A DNA stretch of 22,044 nucleotides from Lachnospiraceae bacterium (GTDB taxonomy: Bacteria > Bacillota > Clostridia > Lachnospirales > Lachnospiraceae): the NCBI GenBank assembly GCA_900759665.1, contig CAAEWE010000022.1, positions 1 to 22,044 of the forward strand, written 5' to 3'. Of the stretch, positions 1 through 6,405 are shown piece after piece (the stretch's first letter is position 1; the number at the start of each line of letters is the position of its first letter). The notes under the pieces were generated by a model. That model ran no database searches and was not told the DNA's origin. It saw nothing but the letters and a program-made list of their open reading frames with translations. Both the position numbers and the translations under genes were made by a program.

Positions 1-6
1 CTGCGT

Positions 7-63
7 CAATTTCCAGACCACAGCCTTCCGGGTGCGTTCGTTTTGAGAGGCAAAAATCATATT
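7..63 (+). repeat. Left copy of an inverted edge repeat
   Basis: This 57-base stretch resembles the reverse complement of 21912-21966. Four blocks match exactly in order: CAATTTCCAGAC, ACAG, TTCCGGGT and CAAAAATCATATT, giving 37 identical positions before the middle (about 17 bases, diverged) is counted. Reading frames run off the left edge on both strands. One plus frame ends at 79-81 and reads RQFPDHSLPGAFVL near its end. One minus frame starts at 60 with MIFASQNERTRK. I cannot say which, if either, is coding. It may be the remnant of a duplicated gene or mobile element lying mostly outside the window. Confidence 0.6.
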
Positions 64-98
64 GTAATCTTTGCCACATAAGAAACATTATGGGCGGA

Positions 99-923
99 TT
101 AAGTTTTTTCGTGTGCGAAGTTTGAGTAACGATAAACAAAATACATTCCCGTAAGGAGATATCCTCCGGCTAATATCCATTGTAATATATCATCATATTT
201 CCAGACAGAGTAGTCCCACCCAAGGATTTCATTCATTAGGAAGTTGGAAAAATCACATAATCCGTGTACCAGAACCGGAAATACCAAGTGGTTTGTCTGC
301 AAATAAAGCGCTGATAAAAACACGCCCATACACACTGCGGAAATCACCTGTTTTGTGGTACTCAAAAAATCCTGTCCTGCCAGCAGATTCATATAATGAC
401 AAAGACCAAAGCAAAGGGAAGATATCAATACCGCAAAATAAATTCCTTTTCTCTTGTCTTTCCAGGCCGATAAAAATCCATTTAAGATGATTCCCCTCCA
501 AACAAATTCCTCCAGCAGTCCAATGCTTAAACATGCGATACAGCAGATCACAAAAAATTGGATTCCTTTCCCGGAGAATAGAGAAAATACTCTTTTTCCA
601 TAAAAAATTGCCATCAGATCATCGCCGATCTGAATCAGGGGGAAAATAAGTATTGCAAATGCTGACAGCAAAGAAACACTACTTTTGCCGTTCCTCACAA
701 AATCCACTTTTTTGTGAAATAATACATACATTATAAGAAATACCGAAATTTCCTGTAACAGCATAACAACGTATGTATTATTTAAAGATTCCGTCCAATT
801 TCCTGTCATTTTTCCAACAACAAAAGATACAAAAAATCCAATTCCTTCCCATATTGCATAAACCAGAACAGTATACCCTACAGGAATAAGAAAATCACTG
901 ATCCAACTATTTTTTCTTTCCAT
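99..923 (-). CDS. CPBP-family intramembrane glutamic endopeptidase
   Basis: A 274-residue integral membrane protein with about seven or eight hydrophobic segments. It carries the CPBP (CAAX protease and bacteriocin-processing) motifs in order: EE at 138-139 with R143 (EEFVWR), the second motif FGLCH with H176, and the third HGLCD with H220 and D224. Family members (the Rce1/abortive-infection group) cleave peptides within the membrane. Bacterial members serve in bacteriocin immunity, signalling or lipoprotein processing, and the substrate here is unknown. The ATG at 923 is preceded by a moderate site (AAGGCAGG). The gene lies downstream of the terminator of a BceRS-like two-component system on the same strand, so it probably has its own promoter. 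Function beyond the family is inference. Confidence 0.85.
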   Translation of the reverse strand: MERKNSWISDFLIPVGYTVLVYAIWEGIGFFVSFVVGKMTGNWTESLNNTYVVMLLQEISVFLIMYVLFHKKVDFVRNGKSSVSLLSAFAILIFPLIQIGDDLMAIFYGKRVFSLFSGKGIQFFVICCIACLSIGLLEEFVWRGIILNGFLSAWKDKRKGIYFAVLISSLCFGLCHYMNLLAGQDFLSTTKQVISAVCMGVFLSALYLQTNHLVFPVLVHGLCDFSNFLMNEILGWDYSVWKYDDILQWILAGGYLLTGMYFVYRYSNFAHEKT

Positions 924-966
924 GTTTTATCAACCTGCCTTTCAAATTGTATCTCTTTTCTTTTCA

Positions 967-978
967 GAAGTATACTTC
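967..978. promoter_or_regulatory. 12-base palindrome upstream of the CPBP gene
   Basis: GAAGTATACTTC is a perfect palindrome lying about 45 bases before the CPBP start. On the minus strand a possible -10 box (TACAAT) follows it about 18 bases later. The position suits an operator or -35-region element, but no known regulator is recognised. Confidence 0.3.
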
Positions 979-999
979 ATCCCCGCCGGTGTTCATATA

Positions 1000-1039
1000 A
1001 AAAAAGCTTAAAGAAATCTTACGATTTCGAAAGATTTCT
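1000..1039 (-). terminator. Rho-independent terminator after the histidine kinase
   Basis: AGAAATCTT (1012-1020) and AAGATTTCT (1031-1039) form a 9-base-pair stem with a 10-base loop. Read on the minus strand, the stem is followed by TTTAAGCTTTTTTT. It lies just after the histidine kinase stop codon (1048-1050). The stem is A/T-rich, so termination may be partial. Confidence 0.65.
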
Positions 1040-1047
1040 CTAAGACC

Positions 1048-2079
1048 TTAACGTACCTCTGAAATATAATTATTTTGTGGAAATTGTAAAATGATTTTGG
1101 TATAGCTGCCCGCTTTTGACTGTGCATATATTTCCAGCCCAAGCTGGTCACAAAGCTTTTTACACAGATACAGACCAATGCCCGTGGATTTCTTTTGGTT
1201 TCTCCCATTTTCCCCGGTAAATCCCTTTTCAAAAATGCGGGGAAGATCCTTTTCCTGTATTCCCATCCCATTATCCTCAATAATCAGGCAGGTATGATCT
1301 GTTGTCTTTTGCGCCAAAAAGGAAATACAGGGTGAGCTGTCTCTTTTATATTTGACACTATTTAATACGATCTGATTGACAATAAAACCCAGCCATTTCT
1401 TATCGGTAAAAACATCCTCATCACAATTCACTTCTGCCCGGATTCCATTGCGGATCAACAGAAAGCGGTCCCGCTCTAAAACGTCGTACACCATCTCCTG
1501 CAAATGGCAGCTTTGAATCAGATAATCCTTATAGACCTGCTCCGACCTCGCATAATAAAGCACCATATCCACATAATTTTCAAGCTTTGCATTCTCCATG
1601 CTGATCTGCCGGAATCTCTCCGGGGCACCGGTCTCCTCTTTCCTGCCATTTTCACAGAGCAAACTGATGCCTGTGATTGGTACCTTGATCTCATGTACCC
1701 AGCTTTCTATATACTCTTTATATTCCTGTTGTTCCGCCTCCAGTTTTCTTATTTTCTCAATGACGGATTTGTTGGATCTGCGGATCATATCCTGATAGAT
1801 CCTATCCTCCAGACGCCATGACGGCGGCATCAGTTCTCCCAGCAGATACCTCTGATCTATTTTATCCAAAATTTCTTCTGTCTTTTTGAAATATTTCCTG
1901 CGTTCCATATATTCCCGGCACATCCAAAACAGCAAAAGTAATGTCCAAAACAACAGTAATAGGATAACATTACCCTTTTCATAACCGGTAAGCCTCAGAA
2001 AAATACAGGTGACCGCCATACAACAGCCCACAAAGATCAGAAAAAGTGCCTTATCCTTCCAATAATCTCTCCATCTCAT
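1048..2079 (-). CDS. BceS-like intramembrane-sensing histidine kinase
   Basis: A 343-residue sensor kinase. Two membrane segments near residues 11-30 and 37-54 are separated by only a few residues, the layout of intramembrane-sensing kinases such as BceS, which lack an extracellular sensor domain. The phospho-acceptor motif SWVHEIKVP places the histidine at 129. The ATPase domain has an N box (NQIVLNSVKYK), G1 (EDNGMGI), F box (RIFEKGFTG) and G2 (STGIGLYLCKKL). The start overlaps the response regulator stop by four bases (ATGA), so the two are translationally coupled. Family members detect cell-wall antibiotics through a partner BceAB-type ABC transporter. No such transporter lies in this window, so the stimulus is unknown. 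Confidence 0.9.
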   Translation of the reverse strand: MRWRDYWKDKALFLIFVGCCMAVTCIFLRLTGYEKGNVILLLLFWTLLLLFWMCREYMERRKYFKKTEEILDKIDQRYLLGELMPPSWRLEDRIYQDMIRRSNKSVIEKIRKLEAEQQEYKEYIESWVHEIKVPITGISLLCENGRKEETGAPERFRQISMENAKLENYVDMVLYYARSEQVYKDYLIQSCHLQEMVYDVLERDRFLLIRNGIRAEVNCDEDVFTDKKWLGFIVNQIVLNSVKYKRDSSPCISFLAQKTTDHTCLIIEDNGMGIQEKDLPRIFEKGFTGENGRNQKKSTGIGLYLCKKLCDQLGLEIYAQSKAGSYTKIILQFPQNNYISEVR

Positions 2080-2741
2080 ATACGATACCCCATCCCTCGT
2101 TTCGTCTGTATAAAATTATCACGACCAAGCTCCCGAAGCTTTTCCCGTATCCGGGTCACATGAACACTGAGGGTATTATCATCAATAAAAATCTGATTCT
2201 CCCATAAATATTCGATCAGATCCTGTCTTGCCACATAGTTTCCGGCATGTATAAAAAGAAGATGTAATATCTTCATTTCATTTTTGGTCAGTTCCATCTC
2301 CCTTCCTCCGCAGGAAATGGAACATTTTGAAATGTCAAGCTGCACATCCTTATAAATAAAGCTTATCTTTTCTGTATTTCTATGGGTTCTCTTTAATACT
2401 GCTGCAATCCTTGCCAGAAGGATCGGTGCCTGATACGGCTTGGTAATATAATCGTCACCACCCCGAAGCATTCCGGTTAATTCGTCCATGGAATCCGTCC
2501 GGCTTGTCAAAAAGATTACCGGACAAGAATTTTCCCTCTGCCTCAGCATGCTGCAGATATCAAACCCGGACATTTCCGGAAGGTTCACATCCAGCAGGAT
2601 CAGATCAGGTGACGCCTCTGTAATCTGATCCGGTATATTTTCAAAATTCTCCGGTGCCGTGACCTGATACATTGCATTTTCCAATAATATGGTCAATTCT
2701 CTGCGAATCGTTTTCTCATCCTCTGCCACAAAAATATGCAT
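2076..2741 (-). CDS. BceR-like OmpR-family response regulator
   Basis: A 221-residue response regulator. The receiver domain has acidic residues E7 and D8, the phospho-acceptor D51 (LLDVNLP), a conserved threonine in LTSR and lysine in TKPY. The C-terminal winged-helix domain from about residue 130 is of the OmpR/PhoB type (TVHVTRIREKL-like helix, read here as SVHVTRIREKL, ending RGMGYRI). The ATG at 2741 has an AGAGG site eight bases upstream. It pairs with the overlapping kinase downstream and probably activates genes for envelope-stress or antimicrobial-peptide resistance. Targets are not visible in the window, although the CPBP gene downstream is a candidate. Confidence 0.9.
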   Translation of the reverse strand: MHIFVAEDEKTIRRELTILLENAMYQVTAPENFENIPDQITEASPDLILLDVNLPEMSGFDICSMLRQRENSCPVIFLTSRTDSMDELTGMLRGGDDYITKPYQAPILLARIAAVLKRTHRNTEKISFIYKDVQLDISKCSISCGGREMELTKNEMKILHLLFIHAGNYVARQDLIEYLWENQIFIDDNTLSVHVTRIREKLRELGRDNFIQTKRGMGYRI

Positions 2742-2868
2742 CCCGCAACCTCTTTTCTACTATTGTAGTATTTTTTACTCTTCCTTTTCTTGAAAATCAT
2801 TGTGCTAAACCTCATTATATGATAAGATATCACCGAAATCCAGTATTTACTCAATAAAGGAGATTATT
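2742..2868. promoter_or_regulatory. Divergent promoter region
   Basis: This 127-base gap lies between the divergently transcribed response regulator and RNA methyltransferase. TACTA-TTG-TAGTA (2758-2770) is a perfect inverted repeat, and on the minus strand it contains TACAAT, a possible -10 box for the regulator gene. On the plus strand TTGAAA near 2790 and TATATGAT near 2817 are possible promoter elements, but their spacing is about 20 bases, longer than ideal. The methyltransferase start has a strong AAGGAG site six bases ahead of its ATG. Confidence 0.4.
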
Positions 2869-4035
2869 ATGGCTGACTATGAACTGATCGCCCCATGTCA
2901 TTTTGGAATGGAGGCGGTATTAAAACGCGAAATACAAAAACTTGGATACGATATTCTGAAAGTCGAGGACGGAAAGGTTACCTTCGCCGGAGACGAGGCT
3001 GCCATTGTCCGCGCCAATATTTTTCTGCGCACCACAGAGCGTATCCTGATCAAGATCGGAAGCTTTAAAGCAACAACCTTTGACGAGCTTTTTGAAGGAA
3101 CCAAAGCACTTCCCTGGGAGCAGTTTATTCCGGAAGATGGTAAATTCTGGGTAGCAAAGGCAACCTCTATCAAAAGTAAGCTTTTCAGCCCGTCAGATAT
3201 CCAGTCTATTATGAAAAAGGCAATGGTAGACCGTCTGAAAAAGAAATATAACGTAAACTGGTTTCCGGAGGATGGTGCCAGCTTTCCTCTCCGGGTCACT
3301 ATTATGAAGGATGTGGTGACGGTGGGATTGGACACCTCCGGAGACTCCCTGCACAAGCGGGGCTATCGTCAGGCCACAGTAAAAGCACCGATCACCGAAA
3401 CCCTCGCTGCAGCCCTGATCATGCTGACTCCTTGGAAATGGGACCGTATTCTGGTAGATCCTTTCTGCGGAAGCGGTACTTTTCCGATCGAGGCTGCCAT
3501 GATCGGAGCCAATATCGCTCCCGGTATGAATCGTTCCTTTTCTGCCGAGGACTGGATGCATCTGATTCCCAAAAAAGCATGGTATGACGCCGCAAACGAG
3601 GCAGAAGACCAGATTCGCCGGGACATTGAAATGGACATTCAGGGCTATGACATTGATCCCGGAGCCATTAAGGCTGCCATGGAAAATGCAAGACTCGCCG
3701 AGGTTGATCATCTGATCCATTTTCAGCAAAGACCGGTATCGCAGCTCAGCCATCGTAAAAAATATGGCTTTGTCATTACAAATCCTCCTTACGGTAAACG
3801 TCTAGAGGAGGAGGAAGATATGCCGGCACTTTACTGCGAAATTGGGGAGGCATTCTCTCATCTGGACAGCTGGTCCTTCTATCTGATCACAGCATTTGAT
3901 CAGGCAGAGCGTTATCTGGGACGCAAAGCTGACAAAAACCGTAAGATCTACAATGGTATGATGAAGACATACTTTTATCAATACATGGGACCAAAGCCGC
4001 CACGCAGAAACAAAAACGAACATTCTGACCAATAA
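2869..4035 (+). CDS. THUMP-domain class I SAM-dependent RNA methyltransferase (YpsC/RlmL-N type)
   Basis: A 388-residue protein matching the size of Bacillus YpsC (about 385) and related to the N-terminal half of E. coli RlmL, which makes N2-methylguanosine in 23S rRNA. Residues 1-60 form the ferredoxin-like start of a THUMP module (ELIAPCHFGMEAVL), and the RNA-binding THUMP domain runs to about 160. The Rossmann methyltransferase domain follows, with DPFCGSGTF at 197-205 for SAM binding and NPPYG at 305-309, the catalytic motif of base amino-group methyltransferases. It is the only plus-strand gene here and is monocistronic, ending at a strong terminator. The rRNA target is inferred from the family. 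Confidence 0.9.
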   Translation: MADYELIAPCHFGMEAVLKREIQKLGYDILKVEDGKVTFAGDEAAIVRANIFLRTTERILIKIGSFKATTFDELFEGTKALPWEQFIPEDGKFWVAKATSIKSKLFSPSDIQSIMKKAMVDRLKKKYNVNWFPEDGASFPLRVTIMKDVVTVGLDTSGDSLHKRGYRQATVKAPITETLAAALIMLTPWKWDRILVDPFCGSGTFPIEAAMIGANIAPGMNRSFSAEDWMHLIPKKAWYDAANEAEDQIRRDIEMDIQGYDIDPGAIKAAMENARLAEVDHLIHFQQRPVSQLSHRKKYGFVITNPPYGKRLEEEEDMPALYCEIGEAFSHLDSWSFYLITAFDQAERYLGRKADKNRKIYNGMMKTYFYQYMGPKPPRRNKNEHSDQ

Positions 4036-4081
4036 CCCGAAGTAAAAGAAAAAATAAAACCATACGATCTAAATATAGAAA

Positions 4082-4118
4082 AATAAAAGCTGATCCGTTA
4101 ACGGGATCAGCTTTTATT
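4082..4118. terminator. Bidirectional terminator
   Basis: AATAAAAGCTGATCC (4082-4096) and GGATCAGCTTTTATT (4104-4118) form a perfect 15-base-pair stem with a 7-base loop. The A- and T-rich outer ends make it work in both directions. It terminates the plus-strand methyltransferase gene and the minus-strand 118-residue gene, whose TAA stop at 4117-4119 overlaps the stem. Confidence 0.9.
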
Positions 4119-4473
4119 ATACATCCACCATGCTATACAAAAAGTCAATGATCTGGCGTATATTGGCTGTGGTATCTCTCTGATAGATTACTTCCTGTTC
4201 CAGCTCATGGGAAACATTATTCACCTGAAAAGCCGTTTCCAATACCTTGTCCAGAATCTTTTCAATCTCCTCAAAAGAGTCCTCTCGCTCTCTTGCATCA
4301 CCATTTTTCATCAGAGAGGCATATTCCTTTGCCTTACTGGTCAATGTCACCAGAGAGTCAGTAATATTAATTGCATCAAAGGACATCTGTTCCATGGAAC
4401 ACATTGATGTTTCCATGCGTTCCACCACACTCTGTGTCGCATTTTCTGTTTCTTTCCATTCCATATTTTCCAT
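4117..4473 (-). CDS. Small helical protein of unknown function
   Basis: A 118-residue acidic protein with no signal peptide or membrane segment. It appears almost entirely alpha-helical, with heptad-like spacing of hydrophobic residues through most of its length (for example VERMETSMCSMEQMSFDAIN and EIEKILDKVLETAFQVNNVS). The composition resembles the cytoplasmic coiled-coil hairpin of methyl-accepting chemotaxis proteins, but the highly conserved MCP tip motif is not seen and I do not assign it. The ATG at 4473 has a strong AAGGAG site, and the stop lies inside a perfect terminator, so it is a real gene. It follows radA by 68 bases and is probably the last gene of that operon. Confidence 0.7.
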   Translation of the reverse strand: MENMEWKETENATQSVVERMETSMCSMEQMSFDAINITDSLVTLTSKAKEYASLMKNGDAREREDSFEEIEKILDKVLETAFQVNNVSHELEQEVIYQRDTTANIRQIIDFLYSMVDV

Positions 4474-4491
4474 TCTTCTCCTTATTTCACC

Positions 4492-4503
4492 GCCCTGCAG
4501 GGC
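4492..4503. repeat. Perfect palindrome GCCCTGCAGGGC
   Basis: A 12-base perfect palindrome lies about 20 bases before the start of the 118-residue gene and just ahead of its ribosome binding site. It could act as a short RNA hairpin or protein site. Its role is unknown. Confidence 0.35.
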
Positions 4504-4523
4504 AGCAACCGATATTTATATAC

Positions 4524-4543
4524 AACCACGTTTGTCCGTGGTT
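4524..4543 (-). terminator. Hairpin at the end of radA, possible weak terminator
   Basis: AACCACG (4524-4530) and CGTGGTT (4537-4543) form a perfect 7-base-pair stem with a 6-base loop, overlapping the radA stop codon. Read on the minus strand it is followed by GTATATAAATAT, not a clean T tract. It may only reduce read-through or protect the upstream mRNA. Confidence 0.4.
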
Positions 4544-5915
4544 ACAAAATCTCCAACAGTTCATACACATTGGAAATTCCGATCAGCTTTAATCCTTTCA
4601 GATCCATCTGCTCCAGATCCAGTTGGCATCTGTTCACCTCCGGCAGAATACACCTTTCAAAGCCCAGCTTTGCCGCCTCCTGTACTCTCGCCTCTGCCAT
4701 GCTGACTGCACGGACTTCTCCTACCAGACCGATCTCACCAAAACAGATCGTCCTGCCGTCGATCACCTGATTGCGGTAGCTGGATAAGATTGCTAAAACG
4801 ATTCCCATATCGACTGCCGGTTCATTGAGACGCATCCCACCCGCCACATTGATATAGGCATCCATATCATTCATCCGGACACCGAGACGCTTCTCCAACA
4901 CAGCAAGCAACAGATTCACCCGGTTAAAATCAATCCCTGCCGCCGTCCTTTTGGGATAATTAAAATTCGTCTGGCATACCAGCCCCTGTACTTCTACAAG
5001 AATCGGTCTGGTACCCTCCATAGAGCATGCAACCACAGACCCCGGTGCATCCTCCGGCTTACCCTGCAGCATAAACTCTGACGGATTAGATACCTCTGCC
5101 AGACCGGAACCACGCATTTCAAAAACGCCCACCTCATTGGTGGAGCCAAAACGGTTCTTAACCCCTCGCAGGAAACGATATGACGCCCCTCCGTCTCCCT
5201 CAAAGTAAAGGACAGTGTCCACCATATGCTCCAAAACTCTCGGCCCCGCTACGACACCTTCCTTGGTGACATGTCCTACAATAAAGATAGAAATAGACAT
5301 GCCCTTTGCCAGACGCAGCAACGTACTTGTGGTCTCACGAACCTGTCCCACGCTGCCGGGAGCAGAGCCAATCTCCTCCCGGTACATAGTCTGTATGGAG
5401 TCGATGATCACAACGTCCGGTACCGCTCTGGTAATCGTTTCTGCTACAATATCCAGATCTGTCTCACTCATCACCAGTAGATCCGACTGAAATACTCCCA
5501 GCCGCTCTGCCCTCATCTTGATCTGCTTCTCAGACTCCTCTCCGGATACATAAAGAACCTTCCGCCCCTGCTGCACCAGCTTCTGGCACATCTGCAATAG
5601 CAGGGTGGATTTGCCGATACCGGGATCTCCTCCAACTAACACAAGAGAGCCTACAACAATACCGCCTCCCAGCACCCGGTCCAGCTCCTCAATCCCGCTG
5701 ATGATCCTCGTTTCCTCTGAAAACTGTACCTCTGATAATCTGGATGGTTCCCGGATCTCTTTTCGCGCCACAGCTTTTCCTGTGGAGGTGCGTACCACAG
5801 GCTCCTCCACAAAGCTGTCCCACGCTTTGCAGCCCGGACATTGTCCCTGCCATTTTGATGACTCATATCCACATTCCTTGCAAAAGAATGTAGTCTTACT
5901 TTTTGCCTTTGCCAT
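4542..5915 (-). CDS. radA: DNA repair protein RadA
   Basis: A 457-residue RecA-related ATPase with all RadA landmarks. An N-terminal C4 zinc finger has C12, C15, C26 and C29. The Walker A motif GGDPGIGKST lies at 95-104, Walker B at VVIIDSIQ, and the RadA-specific KNRFG motif at 253-257. A C-terminal Lon-protease-like domain starts near 290 (INVAGGMRLNEPAVD). RadA drives branch migration of recombination intermediates in the cytoplasm. The ATG at 5915 follows the stop of the upstream 137-residue gene by three bases and has no clear ribosome binding site, so translation is probably coupled. The clpC-radA association is common in Firmicutes; here one small gene separates them. Confidence 0.97.
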   Translation of the reverse strand: MAKAKSKTTFFCKECGYESSKWQGQCPGCKAWDSFVEEPVVRTSTGKAVARKEIREPSRLSEVQFSEETRIISGIEELDRVLGGGIVVGSLVLVGGDPGIGKSTLLLQMCQKLVQQGRKVLYVSGEESEKQIKMRAERLGVFQSDLLVMSETDLDIVAETITRAVPDVVIIDSIQTMYREEIGSAPGSVGQVRETTSTLLRLAKGMSISIFIVGHVTKEGVVAGPRVLEHMVDTVLYFEGDGGASYRFLRGVKNRFGSTNEVGVFEMRGSGLAEVSNPSEFMLQGKPEDAPGSVVACSMEGTRPILVEVQGLVCQTNFNYPKRTAAGIDFNRVNLLLAVLEKRLGVRMNDMDAYINVAGGMRLNEPAVDMGIVLAILSSYRNQVIDGRTICFGEIGLVGEVRAVSMAEARVQEAAKLGFERCILPEVNRCQLDLEQMDLKGLKLIGISNVYELLEIL

Positions 5916-5918
5916 AAA

Positions 5919-6332
5919 TTATAACTTTTTCACCTTGATCTGTGATGTCTGTCCCGGATTCAGCTCTACGCTGACATTGAGCTTGCCACCCAGATTTGTT
6001 TTCATTCTGCCAACATCAATTCCATCTACAAATACCTTGTACTCTGTCTCCGGCTCCAGCTCCAGAGTAATGGAAGAATCCTCCCATCCTTCTACGTTGA
6101 ACTCAATCTGATTCTCTGTACTCTTCATATTGGTTACCACAGTTCCTGGTACAGATTCGTAGACAAACATTCCGTTTCTCTCCAGCTTTGTAATCTCTTT
6201 AAAGGTCTTGATCTTGTACAGGTCTCCCTCGTACTCAAAATCTGACTTCTTCTGCTTGGTATCGAAATCAAAATTACCAAAGCTGAGTGTGCCGTCTGCC
6301 TCCTTACGGATCAATTCTGTAATCACTGCCAT
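5919..6332 (-). CDS. Conserved 137-residue beta-rich protein of unknown function
   Basis: No signal peptide, membrane segment or cysteine is seen. Residues 1-75 alternate charged and hydrophobic positions (GTLSFGNFDFDTKQKKSDFE). The C-terminal half (about 80-137) reads like a small beta-sandwich, with ITLELEPETEYKVFVDGIDV and a closing LNPGQTSQIKVKKL. I recall similar clostridial proteins labelled 'endosialidase' in databases, but nothing here shows sialidase catalytic residues, so I do not adopt that name. The ATG at 6332 has a strong GGGAGG site eight bases upstream. It sits between clpC (73-base gap) and radA (3-base gap), which argues for a conserved housekeeping link. Confidence 0.8.
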   Translation of the reverse strand: MAVITELIRKEADGTLSFGNFDFDTKQKKSDFEYEGDLYKIKTFKEITKLERNGMFVYESVPGTVVTNMKSTENQIEFNVEGWEDSSITLELEPETEYKVFVDGIDVGRMKTNLGGKLNVSVELNPGQTSQIKVKKL

Positions 6333-6405
6333 TTCATTATCCTCCCGTATTTTTGTGGTTTTATCGTATGTTTAGCATACCATAAACCATTTATTTTTTC
6401 TACTA

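Noticed and set aside
3193..3753. A 186-codon minus-strand open frame
   Set aside because: Antisense to the methyltransferase gene, whose THUMP and NPPY motifs are unambiguous.
5605..6111. A 168-codon plus-strand open frame
   Set aside because: It lies antisense across the start of radA and the 137-residue gene, both of which have clear domains or ribosome binding sites. It has no recognisable protein features.
6365..6397. Imperfect inverted repeat after clpC as a terminator
   Set aside because: GTATG/CATAC with imperfect GGTTT/AAACC flanks can pair, but no T tract follows in the direction of transcription. Read-through into the 137-residue gene seems more likely.
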